Assembly: GCF_001597745.1 (NCBI RefSeq)
Contig: NZ_LUHJ01000067.1
Coordinates: 124,001 to 188,000 of the forward strand
Length of the DNA stretch: 64,000 nucleotides
Origin: Anabaena sp. 4-3
GTDB lineage: Bacteria; Cyanobacteriota; Cyanobacteriia; Cyanobacteriales; Nostocaceae
Direction of reading: 5' to 3'
This document shows, piece after piece, positions 31,003-40,736 of this stretch (the stretch's first letter is position 1; every line of letters starts with the position of its first letter). A program made the position numbers and the translations under genes. Under the pieces are notes generated by a model. That model was not told the DNA's origin. It saw nothing but the letters and a program-made list of their open reading frames with translations, and did no database searches.

Positions 31003-31071
31003 CTAATACCAATTCTCTATGAAGTCACATCAAATCAATGATGTAGAGACGTTGCATGCAACGTCTCTACA
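31003..31071. repeat. Dispersed element: CTAATACCAATTCT head plus TAGAGACG palindrome, copy 1
   Basis: Head CTAATACCAATTCT..ATGAAG, then a perfect 30-base palindrome (31042-31071, half TGTAGAGACGTTGCA). A full-length relative lies at 61393-61459, including the head, so the unit is larger than the palindrome. Confidence 0.88.
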
Positions 31072-31129
31072 GTGCAGAATCAAGTGCATCTATTAATTGA
31101 ACGTAGAGACTGGGTAAATTACCAACCCC

Positions 31130-31162
31130 AAAAAATTACCCCTCCTCGTGGCTGAGGAGGGG
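31130..31162 (-). terminator. Terminator for the PRC-barrel gene
   Basis: On the minus strand the stem CCCCTCCTC / GAGGAGGGG is followed by TAATTTTTT. It lies eight bases after the PRC-barrel stop codon. Confidence 0.88.
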
Positions 31163-31169
31163 TGAAACT

Positions 31170-32147
31170 TTAATATCCGCCTTCTTCTTCGTATTCTGGC
31201 TGTCTTTCTTTGATTTTCTTGGGAATATTCACTGGTTGCGGTGGTGTGTCTTCCCAAGCATCACCCTCTACATCATCATAATCGTCGTAATCGTTGCTGT
31301 AGGGCTTGTAGGGCTGGGCTGGTGGTTCTTGATATCTGTCTCTCCCTGTGGCTTCGCTCCAGTTATCTTCTTCGTCTTCTTCGTATTGAATGGACTCGTA
31401 CTGTCTCGCCCTCATGACTTGACGCTGTGGCCTTTCTTCTTCAATATAGTCTTCCGTCCATTCTTCTTCTACTACTACGGGTTCAGGGGTGCGGACTCTG
31501 GGCTGGGGTGGTTGTAATGGTACACCACTGGGTAATTGATTGGAAGGTGCAACGGTGCGGGGTGCAGAGTAGCCAAATTCTTCTTCGGCTTCCCGTTCCC
31601 AGGGTGCTTTACCAATACCCAAGCGTTCGAGAACACCGACGGTTAACTGGTTGACTCGTTCTTCGGCTCCTTCAAATACAATTAGTCTGCTGGGGCCTGT
31701 ACTAACTACTTCTTCTATAGAAATCTCGTAGGTACTCAAAAACTGGTCGGGAATTTGGGGTACGCCTAAAGATGCGATGACTATGGACTGTAGTTTACCT
31801 GATTCTCCCTCGAATTTGAAGCCCCGCACTCTCCCTAAAACTTCTCCTGTTTCGGTGATGACTTCCCAGTTCATCAGGTTGCTGAGGGCTTCGACTTCTA
31901 TATCTTCAATCACATCTTCGTTATCAACCAGGATGACATCCCCAAATTGGTTGATACTGCTAAGATACATATATCGTGGTAGACCAGAGATAGAGATCAG
32001 GCTGTCTCGCAAACCAAGAGCCACAACCTCTCTTTGATCAATATCTACCCATACTTGACTGACGATACCTAATCGTTTGCCATTGTCACGGGTAATCACC
32101 TGGGTATTTAATATGTCGGAACGCCTAATTATTTGTTCAGAGGTCAT
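31170..32147 (-). CDS. PRC-barrel domain protein with acidic disordered tail
   Basis: A 325-residue protein. Two PRC-barrel units: residues 8-78 (RRSDILNTQVITRDNGKRLG, VSQVWVDIDQREVVALGL) and 90-165 (NLMNWEVITETGEVLGRVRG). From about 195 the chain is Pro/Glu/Asp/Tyr-rich with no fold (EEEWTEDYIEEERPQRQ, NDYDDYDDVEGDAWED). PRC barrels occur in RimM, photosynthetic reaction centre H subunits and many proteins of unknown role. It follows smc on the same strand 58 bases downstream and may share its transcript, so a role with chromosome segregation is possible but unsupported by motif. Confidence 0.85.
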   Translation of the reverse strand: MTSEQIIRRSDILNTQVITRDNGKRLGIVSQVWVDIDQREVVALGLRDSLISISGLPRYMYLSSINQFGDVILVDNEDVIEDIEVEALSNLMNWEVITETGEVLGRVRGFKFEGESGKLQSIVIASLGVPQIPDQFLSTYEISIEEVVSTGPSRLIVFEGAEERVNQLTVGVLERLGIGKAPWEREAEEEFGYSAPRTVAPSNQLPSGVPLQPPQPRVRTPEPVVVEEEWTEDYIEEERPQRQVMRARQYESIQYEEDEEDNWSEATGRDRYQEPPAQPYKPYSNDYDDYDDVEGDAWEDTPPQPVNIPKKIKERQPEYEEEGGY

Positions 32148-32205
32148 TCTATACGGAGTCCTGATCTCGAATCCGGTTTATCTATACACTATTATTAACA
32201 AAAAC

Positions 32206-35200
32206 TCAAGCAGATGTATTTGAGGATTGTAACTTAATTCCCAAAACTTGGGTATAAGCTCCTCTGGCCTGAGTAACGCCGATGGTACGTTCGGCTGATT
32301 CTATCATCGGGCGGCGCAAACTCACAACTATGAACTGCGCTTGTTGGGCTTGTTGCTTGATCATTTTAGATAATCTTTCGACGTTTGCACCATCTAGAAA
32401 CATATCTACTTCGTCAAAGGCGTAAAATGGTGAGGGGCGGTAGCGTTGTAGGGCAAAGATAAAGCTGAGGGCGGTGAGGGATTTTTCTCCCCCAGACATT
32501 GACGCAAGTCTTTGGACTGGTTTACCTTTGGGGTGGGCAACTAAATTTAAGCCACTGTTAAAGGGATCTTCAGGATTATCTAGTTGCAGGTAGCCGTCAC
32601 CGTCGGAAAGGGTGGCGAATATGGATTGAAAGTTTTCATTTACAGCATCGAAGGCTTCTTTAAATGCGATTTGTCGCAAGGTGGTAAAGTTTTCGATTCT
32701 TAAGAGTAGTTCGGTACGTTCTGCTTCTAATGTCTGCAATTTTTGGCTGAGTTCTTCGAGGCGGTTTTGGGTACGCTCATACTCTTCTAAGGCTAACATA
32801 TTCACAGGTTCCATTGCCTGTAAACGTTTGGCGATCGCTCGCAATTCTTTCTGTAGTTCTTCTAAGTCTACCTTATCCGGCACTTCTGGCAAGGGATTCG
32901 GCAGTTCGGGAACTAATTCCTGTAATTGATTTTGTAACACTGCTAAATCTTCCCGTCGCTTTTGTTGGGTTTCTTGCAGTTTTTGAATTTCCCATTCTAA
33001 CTGTTGCTGACGGTGAAGATGCGATCGCATTTCCTGTTCTAGTGCGTCCCGTTTTTGTTTCTCTTCTCCTAAGTTGTTTTCAAGTTCGCTTAAATTCAGA
33101 CGAGTTTGGCTAATTTGCTCATTTAAATTGGTTATTTGTTCTAAAACACGATTTATCGCGTCTCTACAAGATGCTTGTTGAGTTTGATATTCACTGGTGC
33201 GTTGTTCTGCTTCTTGGATGCGTTGTTGTAAGAGTTGCTGTTGATTTTCTAGGTTTTTTAATCTTTGTTCAGCTTCTCTTAAGGTGGTTTCCCGTTGTTG
33301 TAATTGCTGTTCTTGAGTTTTAATTGTCGCCTGAATTTGTTGCCATTCGCTGGGGGTTTGGGAAGCTTCTAACTCGGCGAGGGTGTGGCGTAATTGCTGT
33401 AACTGAGTTTCTTGTGCTGGTAATTCTCTGTCTAAAATTTCCAGACGGGTTTGAGCGGTGGTAAACTTGTCGGTGTTGTGGGTGAGTTGCGATCGCGTTC
33501 CTGTTAACTGGGCGGTTAAACTCTTAATATCCTTCTGCAACTGCTCTAATTTTAACTGCTGTTCCCGTCTGGCTTGACGGGTTTCTGTGAGTTCTTGGGT
33601 GAGTTGTTTGGTTTTAGTAGATAAAGTGGCGATCGCCTCCCCACAACGGTCTAAAATTCTCTCTATATCCTGCAAACGCTGTTTTAAAGCTATAGCTTCT
33701 TCAGACTCCGCCGCTTCACCTGTACCAAAGCGTAACGCTGAACGCTGGTTAGTGCTACCCCCAGTCATTGCGCCACTGGTTTCTAACAATTCCCCGTCTA
33801 AGGTGACGATACGATATAAACCTAAATTCTTCCGTGCTTGTTCCAAATTGCTGAAGACGACAGTGTTACCGAAAACATAATTAAACACATCTCGATAACG
33901 GCGATCGCATTCTACTAAATTCACAGCATAGTTAACAAACCCATGCGCTAACCGCAGCGTAGCATCTTGGGTAAATTTAGGAGCGTGAATTTTATTTAAC
34001 GGTAAAAAAGTCGCTCTCCCGGCGCGTTTTTGTTTGAGTAACTCAATTCCGGCGGCAGCAATACCATCATCTTCAACTACAATATGTCCCAAACGCGCCC
34101 CAGCCGCAATTTCCAACGCCAACTGAAACCGGGGTTCTACTCGTCCCAAATGTACCACCAAACCACAAACCCCAGGCATTCCCGACTGAATAATCACCTT
34201 ACTGGCTTGAGTTCCTTGAACTTCTTGCTGTGCTTGCGCTTGCGCCTCAATTTTATCTAACTGGCGTTGTTTTTCCCGTTGTTCTTGTAATAGCCGCTTT
34301 TGTGTCTCCTGCTGAATTTGTAACTCTTGTTCTGTCGCGGCGAGATTTTGCGCTAAATCTTGGATAGGTTGACTAGAACTATTAAACTCAGTTTCTAAGT
34401 TGTTGCACTCCGCTTGTTTTACAGCTAACTCCGGTTCTAAACTCTCGATTAACTGGGTTTCTTCTGCAATTAACTGCTGTAATTGATTATTGCGTTCTTG
34501 CAATTGTGCTTGTTCAGTACGCTGGGGTTCAAGAACTTGCAACAAACTTTCAATTTGACGACTTAACGCTGCTTGCTGCTGTACCCATTCATCCGCCGCC
34601 GAAGCAATTTCTGTAGCCACAGCGCGGGAATTATCCAAAGCTTGTTGTGCTTCGTCCCGTTGTTGCTGACAATAAACGATAGATTGCTGTTCTACAGCCT
34701 GTGTTTGGACGATTTCCGCCAAACCCTGCTGATGTTGTTGAATTTCCGCCTGAGTTTGCGCCAACCGCCTCGCCGCTTCTTTTTCCTTCTCAGTTAACTC
34801 CGCTTGTTGACGTTGTAATTGCTTACGTTCAGCTTCTTGGGTAGCGAGGGTAGACTGTACCGCCAAAACTTCCTCTTCCCCCAAAGCCTTGACATGGGCG
34901 TTAAGTTGTGCTAACAAATCATTCTTTTCAGCAATTTCGGTAGTTAAACTGGACAATTGAGAAGTCAGTTCAGCGAAATTGCGATCGCCCGTTTGAATTG
35001 CCGTGGCTAAAGATTCCTGTTGGGCTTGTAGGGAACGCCAAGATAAAACCGCCTCCCAAGACTGCTTCTGCACATACTCAGACCGCAGTTTTTGATACTT
35101 TTCCGCCTTCGCCTTATCTTGAGACAGGCGATCGCGCTGTAAACTTAACTCATTCTCAATAATTCGACAACTATCTTCCTTTTCCTTCACCTCATCAAGA

Positions 35201-35802
35201 GTAGCCTTAGCCTGATGAATCTTGCGATCAAAAGCTGCCACACCAGCCAACTCATCAATAATTTCCCGACGTTCCTTAGCATTCATCGAGATAATACTGG
35301 TAACATCCCCTTGCAGCACCACATTATAACCTTCCGGGTAAATCCGCAGATTTTCCAAAGCCTCATGTAACTCCGTCAGAGTCGAAGACACCCCATTAAT
35401 GTAATAAGTAGACGTATACGTTCCCTGATGAGTCACCCGTAACTTGCGCGTCACACTCCATTCCGTCGCAGACTGGGAATCCTCCTCTAACTCCTCTCTC
35501 TGCGCCTCCGCGCCTCTGCGTGAGAAATCCTCCCCCGACAAATCAAAAGTCACCGTCACAATAGCCTCAACCGCCGCCCGACTTTTAGCCGTTTGAGTAT
35601 TATTAACCAAATCCGGGAGACGATCAGCCCGCATCCCCTTAGAACTAGCCAACCCCAAACAAAACAGCAAAGCATCCAGAATATTAGACTTACCCGAACC
35701 ATTAGGCCCAGAAATGACAGTGAACCCCGGTAGCAGAGGGACAGAAGTAGTGCCACCGAAGGATTTAAAATTGGTAAGTTCTACGCGCTTAATATGCACC
35801 AT
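32206..35802 (-). CDS. smc: Chromosome segregation ATPase SMC
   Basis: A 1198-residue SMC, the core of bacterial condensin with ScpA/ScpB. N-terminal ATPase half with Walker A SGPNGSGKSN (31-40); coiled coil about 180-520; hinge about 525-690 (SGMPGVCGLVVHLGRVEPRF); second coiled coil to about 1040; C-terminal half with signature LSGGEKSLTAL-type MSGGEKSLTALSFIFALQ and Walker B FYAFDEVDMFLD. An odd stretch FSRRGAEAQREELEE (about 93-107) interrupts the N-terminal lobe between VTVTFDLSGED and SATEWSVTRKLRVT; it is encoded by a dispersed repeat. Length is normal for cyanobacteria. Confidence 0.97.
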   Translation of the reverse strand: MVHIKRVELTNFKSFGGTTSVPLLPGFTVISGPNGSGKSNILDALLFCLGLASSKGMRADRLPDLVNNTQTAKSRAAVEAIVTVTFDLSGEDFSRRGAEAQREELEEDSQSATEWSVTRKLRVTHQGTYTSTYYINGVSSTLTELHEALENLRIYPEGYNVVLQGDVTSIISMNAKERREIIDELAGVAAFDRKIHQAKATLDEVKEKEDSCRIIENELSLQRDRLSQDKAKAEKYQKLRSEYVQKQSWEAVLSWRSLQAQQESLATAIQTGDRNFAELTSQLSSLTTEIAEKNDLLAQLNAHVKALGEEEVLAVQSTLATQEAERKQLQRQQAELTEKEKEAARRLAQTQAEIQQHQQGLAEIVQTQAVEQQSIVYCQQQRDEAQQALDNSRAVATEIASAADEWVQQQAALSRQIESLLQVLEPQRTEQAQLQERNNQLQQLIAEETQLIESLEPELAVKQAECNNLETEFNSSSQPIQDLAQNLAATEQELQIQQETQKRLLQEQREKQRQLDKIEAQAQAQQEVQGTQASKVIIQSGMPGVCGLVVHLGRVEPRFQLALEIAAGARLGHIVVEDDGIAAAGIELLKQKRAGRATFLPLNKIHAPKFTQDATLRLAHGFVNYAVNLVECDRRYRDVFNYVFGNTVVFSNLEQARKNLGLYRIVTLDGELLETSGAMTGGSTNQRSALRFGTGEAAESEEAIALKQRLQDIERILDRCGEAIATLSTKTKQLTQELTETRQARREQQLKLEQLQKDIKSLTAQLTGTRSQLTHNTDKFTTAQTRLEILDRELPAQETQLQQLRHTLAELEASQTPSEWQQIQATIKTQEQQLQQRETTLREAEQRLKNLENQQQLLQQRIQEAEQRTSEYQTQQASCRDAINRVLEQITNLNEQISQTRLNLSELENNLGEEKQKRDALEQEMRSHLHRQQQLEWEIQKLQETQQKRREDLAVLQNQLQELVPELPNPLPEVPDKVDLEELQKELRAIAKRLQAMEPVNMLALEEYERTQNRLEELSQKLQTLEAERTELLLRIENFTTLRQIAFKEAFDAVNENFQSIFATLSDGDGYLQLDNPEDPFNSGLNLVAHPKGKPVQRLASMSGGEKSLTALSFIFALQRYRPSPFYAFDEVDMFLDGANVERLSKMIKQQAQQAQFIVVSLRRPMIESAERTIGVTQARGAYTQVLGIKLQSSNTSA
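35494..35527. repeat. Dispersed GCGCCTCCGCGCCTCTGCG repeat inside smc
   Basis: A repeat normally seen between genes in cyanobacteria, here in frame within smc, encoding SRRGAEAQRE. The inverse words (ACGCAGAGG, GCGGAGG) make up the repeat at 15991-16033. Confidence 0.8.
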
Positions 35803-36191
35803 AGCTGGGTGCTACTTAACTCAGATTATGAAGAACAAGTGTATCAATTAATCAAAATTTAGCAATAGGTTAGACAAAAAACTTCTGGATTTTCACATTT
35901 TAGAGGGTAAAGAGAAAAGTGTAGGGGTCGCCTACAACTAATTTTGGCATCAATAGTATAAAGTAACGTATTAATCTTGACATAGCCATGACTTTATGAT
36001 TTCCGATTTTTAGAGAACTGCCAATAGCAAATTAGTTAATACCTTAGTAGGAAGGCACGGATGATTATGTTATGCTTTGGCTAAATTGTAATTTTATGTA
36101 TCAAATCTTCAGAGATACCACTCATGACATCTCATTGATGAATTCGCTAAAAGAGTTGTAATCTCTACCATTCATAAACCACAATAATTAG
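35803..36191. other. Divergent intergenic region between smc and the gene at 36192
   Basis: About 390 bases carrying the promoters of two divergent genes. AT-rich. No repeat array, hairpin with T-run or recognised operator was found. Confidence 0.5.
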
Positions 36192-37067
36192 GTGAAACTG
36201 TACAGCTTGAGACGAGATAAAAACCAAAATGAAGCCAAACGTCAATTGCTGAAGGCACTAAACCAGCGTGATTCAACTGCTATACAAAGATTAATTATTT
36301 ATTGGACAAAAGTTTTAGGTGCAGCAAAACTCACTAATTTACTGGTTAACCAAGTTCTGCGCGAATGTGATGGTGATAGTCACAGATGGTTTTTACAAAA
36401 TTTTTTCGGGCAATCATACTATGAACAAGTGCAGCAACAAGCCGAAAATCATCTGTGGCAAATATTAGTGAATGCGGGCTTAAAACCGGGTAAAGACTTC
36501 AGCTTTGGCATTGATGACGAAATTATCATCAGCGATCGCGCTCAGGAAATTATCCTTAATCAGTTACCCCCAGAACAACAAGTTTTATTGGCGGCACAAT
36601 TACAAACCTCACCCGTTCCCGATATCACAAAGGCGATTGAAAAACAATTAGGATGTCCATTTTTTGCCAATTTAACCGCAATTGCCGCGCAAAACGTTCA
36701 TTGGTTAAGTAATTCGCAAGCAGCCGCTTATTTGGGGGTGCTGATAGCTGGTTTAGTCAAGCGCAACCCTGCACTTCAAGATGTAGATTTCCCGACAAAA
36801 TTTATTTTTGCTGCTTTAGCCGGATTACCACAGGAACGAGTCACAGCCATTATTAATGATGAGGAGTCAAATCCCCAGTTTGATGAATTAGTAATTATAC
36901 ATGATTTGTTGATTGCAATGGAAGAAATTGAAGACTACAACCTCACCCAAATAGAGCATGACATCAGTGTAGAACAACTGCGAAAACTAGATTTAGTCTG
37001 GTGTGGTGAGCGTCGCATTGCCGAACTTATCGCCAAAATGGAGGATGGGCATTTTAGGAATAGTTGA
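36192..37067 (+). CDS. Conserved cyanobacterial protein of unknown function
   Basis: A 291-residue soluble protein from a GTG start (no ATG nearby in frame). Mostly helical; features include RRDKNQNEAKRQLLKALNQR at the start, a central block QLGCPFFANLTAIAAQNVHW and LAGLPQERVTAIINDEESNP. There are no membrane segments, signal peptide or catalytic motif I can name. Codon use matches the neighbouring core genes. It is followed by aspartokinase on the opposite strand. Confidence 0.7.
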   Translation: MKLYSLRRDKNQNEAKRQLLKALNQRDSTAIQRLIIYWTKVLGAAKLTNLLVNQVLRECDGDSHRWFLQNFFGQSYYEQVQQQAENHLWQILVNAGLKPGKDFSFGIDDEIIISDRAQEIILNQLPPEQQVLLAAQLQTSPVPDITKAIEKQLGCPFFANLTAIAAQNVHWLSNSQAAAYLGVLIAGLVKRNPALQDVDFPTKFIFAALAGLPQERVTAIINDEESNPQFDELVIIHDLLIAMEEIEDYNLTQIEHDISVEQLRKLDLVWCGERRIAELIAKMEDGHFRNS

Positions 37068-37184
37068 AGAAACAGAGGAGCAGGGGAGCAGGGGAGATTG
37101 GTTCAAAAATTCAATAATTCAAGAATTCTTTAATGCAAGAATTTTGAATGAGAGAATTTTGAATTGATAAGTCCCCAGCCCCCA

Positions 37185-38996
37185 CTACGCTGGTACGACA
37201 AATTTTTGATTACCAGCTAGCCCGAAAGCGGCATGAATGACTTGCAGTGCTTCTACACCTTGTTCTTGTGCTACGACACAGCTAATTTTAATTTCTGAAG
37301 TAGCAATCATTTGGATATTGATTTGATGTTGGGCTAAAGCTTCAAACATTTTAGCTGCTACCCCTGGATGTCCTACCATTCCAGCACCAACTATACTAAC
37401 TTTGGCGATCGCACTATCTAAGACTACATCACCCCAGCCACATTCGGCGGCGACTTCCGTCAGCAATTTTTGGGCGGTTTCTCCATCTAAGCGGGGAACT
37501 GTAAAGGCGATGTCTCGTTTCGGCACTCCATCAATTACCCGACAACGCTGGGATTGAATAATCATGTCTACGCTGATGTTATGCTGTGCTAAAGTCCCAA
37601 ATAACTTAGCCGCCATTCCTGGGTGGTCTGGTACTTGGCGAATTGCTAGCCGCACTTGATTTAAGTCTAAGGCGACACCACGCACCGGAGGATGGGCGGA
37701 AACGGGGGCGGGGGAGGGTGTGGAGGTAGGTGAGGAAACGATTTCAAAGGCGTTACATAGTGCAGCAACGGCGCGATCGCAATCTGCCGCCTCAATCACA
37801 CAACTCACCTTGACTTCACTGGTAGAAATCATCAGCAGATTTACCCCTGCTGCGGCTAAGGTGGCGAACATTTTCGCCGCTACCCCAGGTCGCCCAATCA
37901 TCCCCGCCCCGGCTATACTGACTTTAGCAATGTCTTGCTCTACCATAACCTCTGCTTCGTCGGTGTGGGGGTTAGATGTACTCCGCAAAGCTGGGGCGAT
38001 CGCTTCTGCTACGGCTTCGGCTCGTTTTAATATCGGTGTCGCTACGGTAAAAGCAATGTCATTACTATTACCTTCATGAATAGATTGAATAATTAAATCT
38101 ACATCTACATTTTGGTGGGCAATTTCCCCAAATAGCCTAGCTGCAACCCCTGGTTTATCTGGGACACGCAACAAAGCCACCTTCGCCTGATTAGTATCAA
38201 ATTCTACCGCATCTACAGGACGAGCAATTTCTAAATTAATCAGCGATCGCTCTTGAGGTTGGGGTGTCGTTACCCAAGTACCAGGATCATCAGTCCAACT
38301 CGACTTAACTACCAGAGGTACACCATAATTACGGGCAATTTCCACCGCACGGGGATGTAAAACCTTCGCCCCCAAACTTGCCAACTCCAGCATCTCATCA
38401 CAGGTAATCTCATTCATCAACTGCGCTTGAGCAACTAAGCGCGGGTCTGTAGTGAAAATACCCGGTACATCTGTATAAATTTCACAAAAATTCGCCTGTA
38501 AAGCAGCAGCCAAAGCCACGGCGGAGGTATCCGAACCACCACGCCCTAAAGTAGTAATTTCCAGTTCGCCATTGCTAGAAATCCCCTGAAAACCAGCCAC
38601 TACAACAACTTTACCAGCCTGAATATGACGCATCAGGCGTTCCGTTTCAATGTTTAAAATCCGGGCGCGGGTGTGTTCTGCTTCTGTCACAATGCCTACC
38701 TGCGCCCCAGTCATCGAAATGGCTGGTTGTCCGAGTTCCTGCAATGCCATACTCAATAAAGCAATGGTGACTTGCTCCCCGGTAGAAAGCAACATATCCA
38801 TTTCCCGGCGGCAAGGATTCCGAGAAATTTCATTGGCTAACTTAACGAGTCCATCGGTGGTTTTCCCCATAGCGGAAACCACTACTACCAGAGAGTTTCC
38901 CGCTTGCACAGCTTTATATACACGCTGTGCCACAGCTTGAATACGTTCGACTGAACCGACAGATGTACCACCGTATTTCTGAACTATAAGTGCCAT
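37185..38996 (-). CDS. lysC: Aspartate kinase with four ACT domains
   Basis: A 603-residue aspartokinase, first step of the Lys/Thr/Met pathway (aspartate + ATP to aspartyl-phosphate). Catalytic domain 1-245: KYGGTSVG at 7-14, VVVVSAMGKTTDGLV, GRGGSDTSAVALAAAL, and YTDVPGIFTTDPR. Then two ACT pairs, about 265-345/355-425 and 440-510/525-600, with SIHEGNSNDIAFTV and MISTSEVKVSCVIE. The doubled ACT pair is the cyanobacterial form and suggests concerted feedback by lysine and threonine. Single-gene unit; ATG preceded by GAAGAGA. About 600 residues is the normal length for this subtype. Confidence 0.96.
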   Translation of the reverse strand: MALIVQKYGGTSVGSVERIQAVAQRVYKAVQAGNSLVVVVSAMGKTTDGLVKLANEISRNPCRREMDMLLSTGEQVTIALLSMALQELGQPAISMTGAQVGIVTEAEHTRARILNIETERLMRHIQAGKVVVVAGFQGISSNGELEITTLGRGGSDTSAVALAAALQANFCEIYTDVPGIFTTDPRLVAQAQLMNEITCDEMLELASLGAKVLHPRAVEIARNYGVPLVVKSSWTDDPGTWVTTPQPQERSLINLEIARPVDAVEFDTNQAKVALLRVPDKPGVAARLFGEIAHQNVDVDLIIQSIHEGNSNDIAFTVATPILKRAEAVAEAIAPALRSTSNPHTDEAEVMVEQDIAKVSIAGAGMIGRPGVAAKMFATLAAAGVNLLMISTSEVKVSCVIEAADCDRAVAALCNAFEIVSSPTSTPSPAPVSAHPPVRGVALDLNQVRLAIRQVPDHPGMAAKLFGTLAQHNISVDMIIQSQRCRVIDGVPKRDIAFTVPRLDGETAQKLLTEVAAECGWGDVVLDSAIAKVSIVGAGMVGHPGVAAKMFEALAQHQINIQMIATSEIKISCVVAQEQGVEALQVIHAAFGLAGNQKFVVPA

Positions 38997-39115
38997 AAAT
39001 TCTCTTCATTCCTATGCCTGCTGCTGTCAATGCTTCCTCACTCGGCGGAAACTTGGCAGACTTATCCGTTACTTAGTTTACCTAAAATTAACCAGAACAA
39101 TAACTGACTTATTTG

Positions 39116-39183
39116 TAGGGTGTGTGAGGCGCGCCAGAGAAGATGATTGCACCTTCAAGAGTCAGCATCGCGCCTCACGCACC
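39116..39183. repeat. Small inverted-repeat element with GGTG(T/C)GTGAGGCGCG ends
   Basis: Left end TAGGGTGTGTGAGGCGCG, right end CGCGCCTCACGCACC, 68 bases in all, about 150 bases upstream of the gene at 39338. Outer ends resemble those at 10816 and 59871. Confidence 0.8.
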
Positions 39184-39249
39184 AATGTAGGATAAGCTCT
39201 CTAGCCCGTCTGGTGTGGGCTTCTAGCCTGCACCACAAGAGCTACAAGC

Positions 39250-39278
39250 TTGACATTTTGTTAATACAAATGTACTAT
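39250..39278 (+). promoter_or_regulatory. Near-consensus sigma-70-type promoter
   Basis: TTGACA, 17-base spacer, TACTAT. The best-looking promoter in the window; transcription would start near 39285, giving a leader of about 50 bases to the ATG at 39338. Confidence 0.7.
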
Positions 39279-39337
39279 ATAGGTAGGAATATCAACAAAA
39301 GTCATTAATTTCGACGCTAAATCAGGAGAATAGCAGC

Positions 39338-40720
39338 ATGGCAAATCAACAAAAAATCTCTCTGCTAGAACTCATCGAAATTTTGACAAAACACCGCAAC
39401 CACATCATTATCAATATCAAACATCTGCGAGAAAATTATCACAGAACAGGTGTCAAACGGGTTCGTGGTGTCAGGGATGCCAAAGGAGAAATTATTCAGC
39501 CTTGGTTACGAACAGAATATATAGATAATGCCGAATATGTGCGCCTAGATAAGTTTGAGTTTAACCGCAATACTGCCACAGTCAATATGCTAGTTAAACG
39601 GCAAGTTAAGCTAATCAAATCAGAGGATAAAACCCCGATTTTAGAAGTGGCAGGTTTGCTAGTTAATGACTTACATACATTCAATAATTATACCATCGTT
39701 AGCAACGGTAAGCTGAATGTTGCTTGTTTAAAAATCAAAATTAGCAGCAAAAAAGTTTTTGAATTACTCCAAGATGTTTTAGACGCAGCAGAATTTGATT
39801 TTCATCGGGAATACAGTCTTAACCTGGAGAATATCCCCCTAGTCAACCATGCTATCAAATGTCCTCGACTTGATGGTTGGTTTGATGAATTAGCAAAAGT
39901 CAAGGTAATTTCTAGTATTATTGCGGCGCATCTCAAAGGAGAATCAGATACATTTATGCCACCCCAGTTAGATGAATTAAAAACTCATTATCTTTCTGGC
40001 AATGTTTATCTAAATTTCCCCACTACTAACGCCTATACAACTCGTGAACAAGCATTAGCTGATGGTACGATTGACGTACAGACTATTTACAAAATTGATA
40101 TTGGCAGTAAAGACATTTTGAATCTGAGCAAGTTTTATTCTGCCAACAAATTTTTAGATAGAATGTATCAGGTATATGACAGAGACACTGGCGAAATTTT
40201 CACTAAACCTAATTTTAGTCTAGCTTTGACAGAAAATATCGCCTTTAGACATAAACTCTTATCATCCCGTGTCAAAATCACCAAAGTCGATGAGTTTATG
40301 AAAGTAATTTTTGATGACTTTTTAGGCATCGAAAATTACGGCATAGTCACAGCAATGTTATCTAAAGTTGGTGCTAGAAATTTAGTAGAGTTGTTGCATA
40401 AACAATTCTCTGGTAATAGTGTCAGTAAAGAGGCGATGGTGACAGCTTTAACTGATGCTAAAGTTAAGCTAGAAGAATATGCAGACAAAATTTATCAAGA
40501 AAGAATTTCTCCTTTAGTCTTTTACATTGGTGTGACTGGTAAGCTACCGCCAGAAATGTCTGTACCAGCCCTGACAGCAAGGGAAATTGCTCGGAAATAT
40601 CCTGATTTACAGTTTTCTAAATATGAGCGAGAAGGTGAGTTTTTTGTAGTTGGTGATAGCATTATTAGCGTATATGCCCAACCTGCTTATTATTCTCAGC
40701 AGGTGAGTGTGGCTGTATGA
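39338..40720 (+). CDS. Protein of unknown function, 460 residues
   Basis: A 460-residue soluble protein without a family I can name. AGGAG lies about 12 bases before the ATG and a strong promoter further upstream. It starts LLELIEILTKHRNHIIINIK; other stretches are RVRGVRDAKGEIIQPWLRTE, LDGWFDELAKVKVISSIIAA and FDDFLGIENYGIVTAMLSKV. There are no membrane segments, cysteine clusters or obvious catalytic motifs; the chain alternates strands and helices and is Lys/Asn-rich compared with neighbours. The C-terminus has a helix-turn region (TAREIARKYPDLQFSKYE). It could be an accessory gene given its isolated promoter and the repeat element upstream. Confidence 0.65.
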   Translation: MANQQKISLLELIEILTKHRNHIIINIKHLRENYHRTGVKRVRGVRDAKGEIIQPWLRTEYIDNAEYVRLDKFEFNRNTATVNMLVKRQVKLIKSEDKTPILEVAGLLVNDLHTFNNYTIVSNGKLNVACLKIKISSKKVFELLQDVLDAAEFDFHREYSLNLENIPLVNHAIKCPRLDGWFDELAKVKVISSIIAAHLKGESDTFMPPQLDELKTHYLSGNVYLNFPTTNAYTTREQALADGTIDVQTIYKIDIGSKDILNLSKFYSANKFLDRMYQVYDRDTGEIFTKPNFSLALTENIAFRHKLLSSRVKITKVDEFMKVIFDDFLGIENYGIVTAMLSKVGARNLVELLHKQFSGNSVSKEAMVTALTDAKVKLEEYADKIYQERISPLVFYIGVTGKLPPEMSVPALTAREIARKYPDLQFSKYEREGEFFVVGDSIISVYAQPAYYSQQVSVAV

Positions 40721-40736
40721 TATAACTTAAGTCACA

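Noticed and set aside
31236-31517. Open frames on the strand opposite the PRC-barrel gene
   Set aside because: They mirror the acidic low-complexity tail of the real gene and give odd hydrophobic proteins without ribosome sites.
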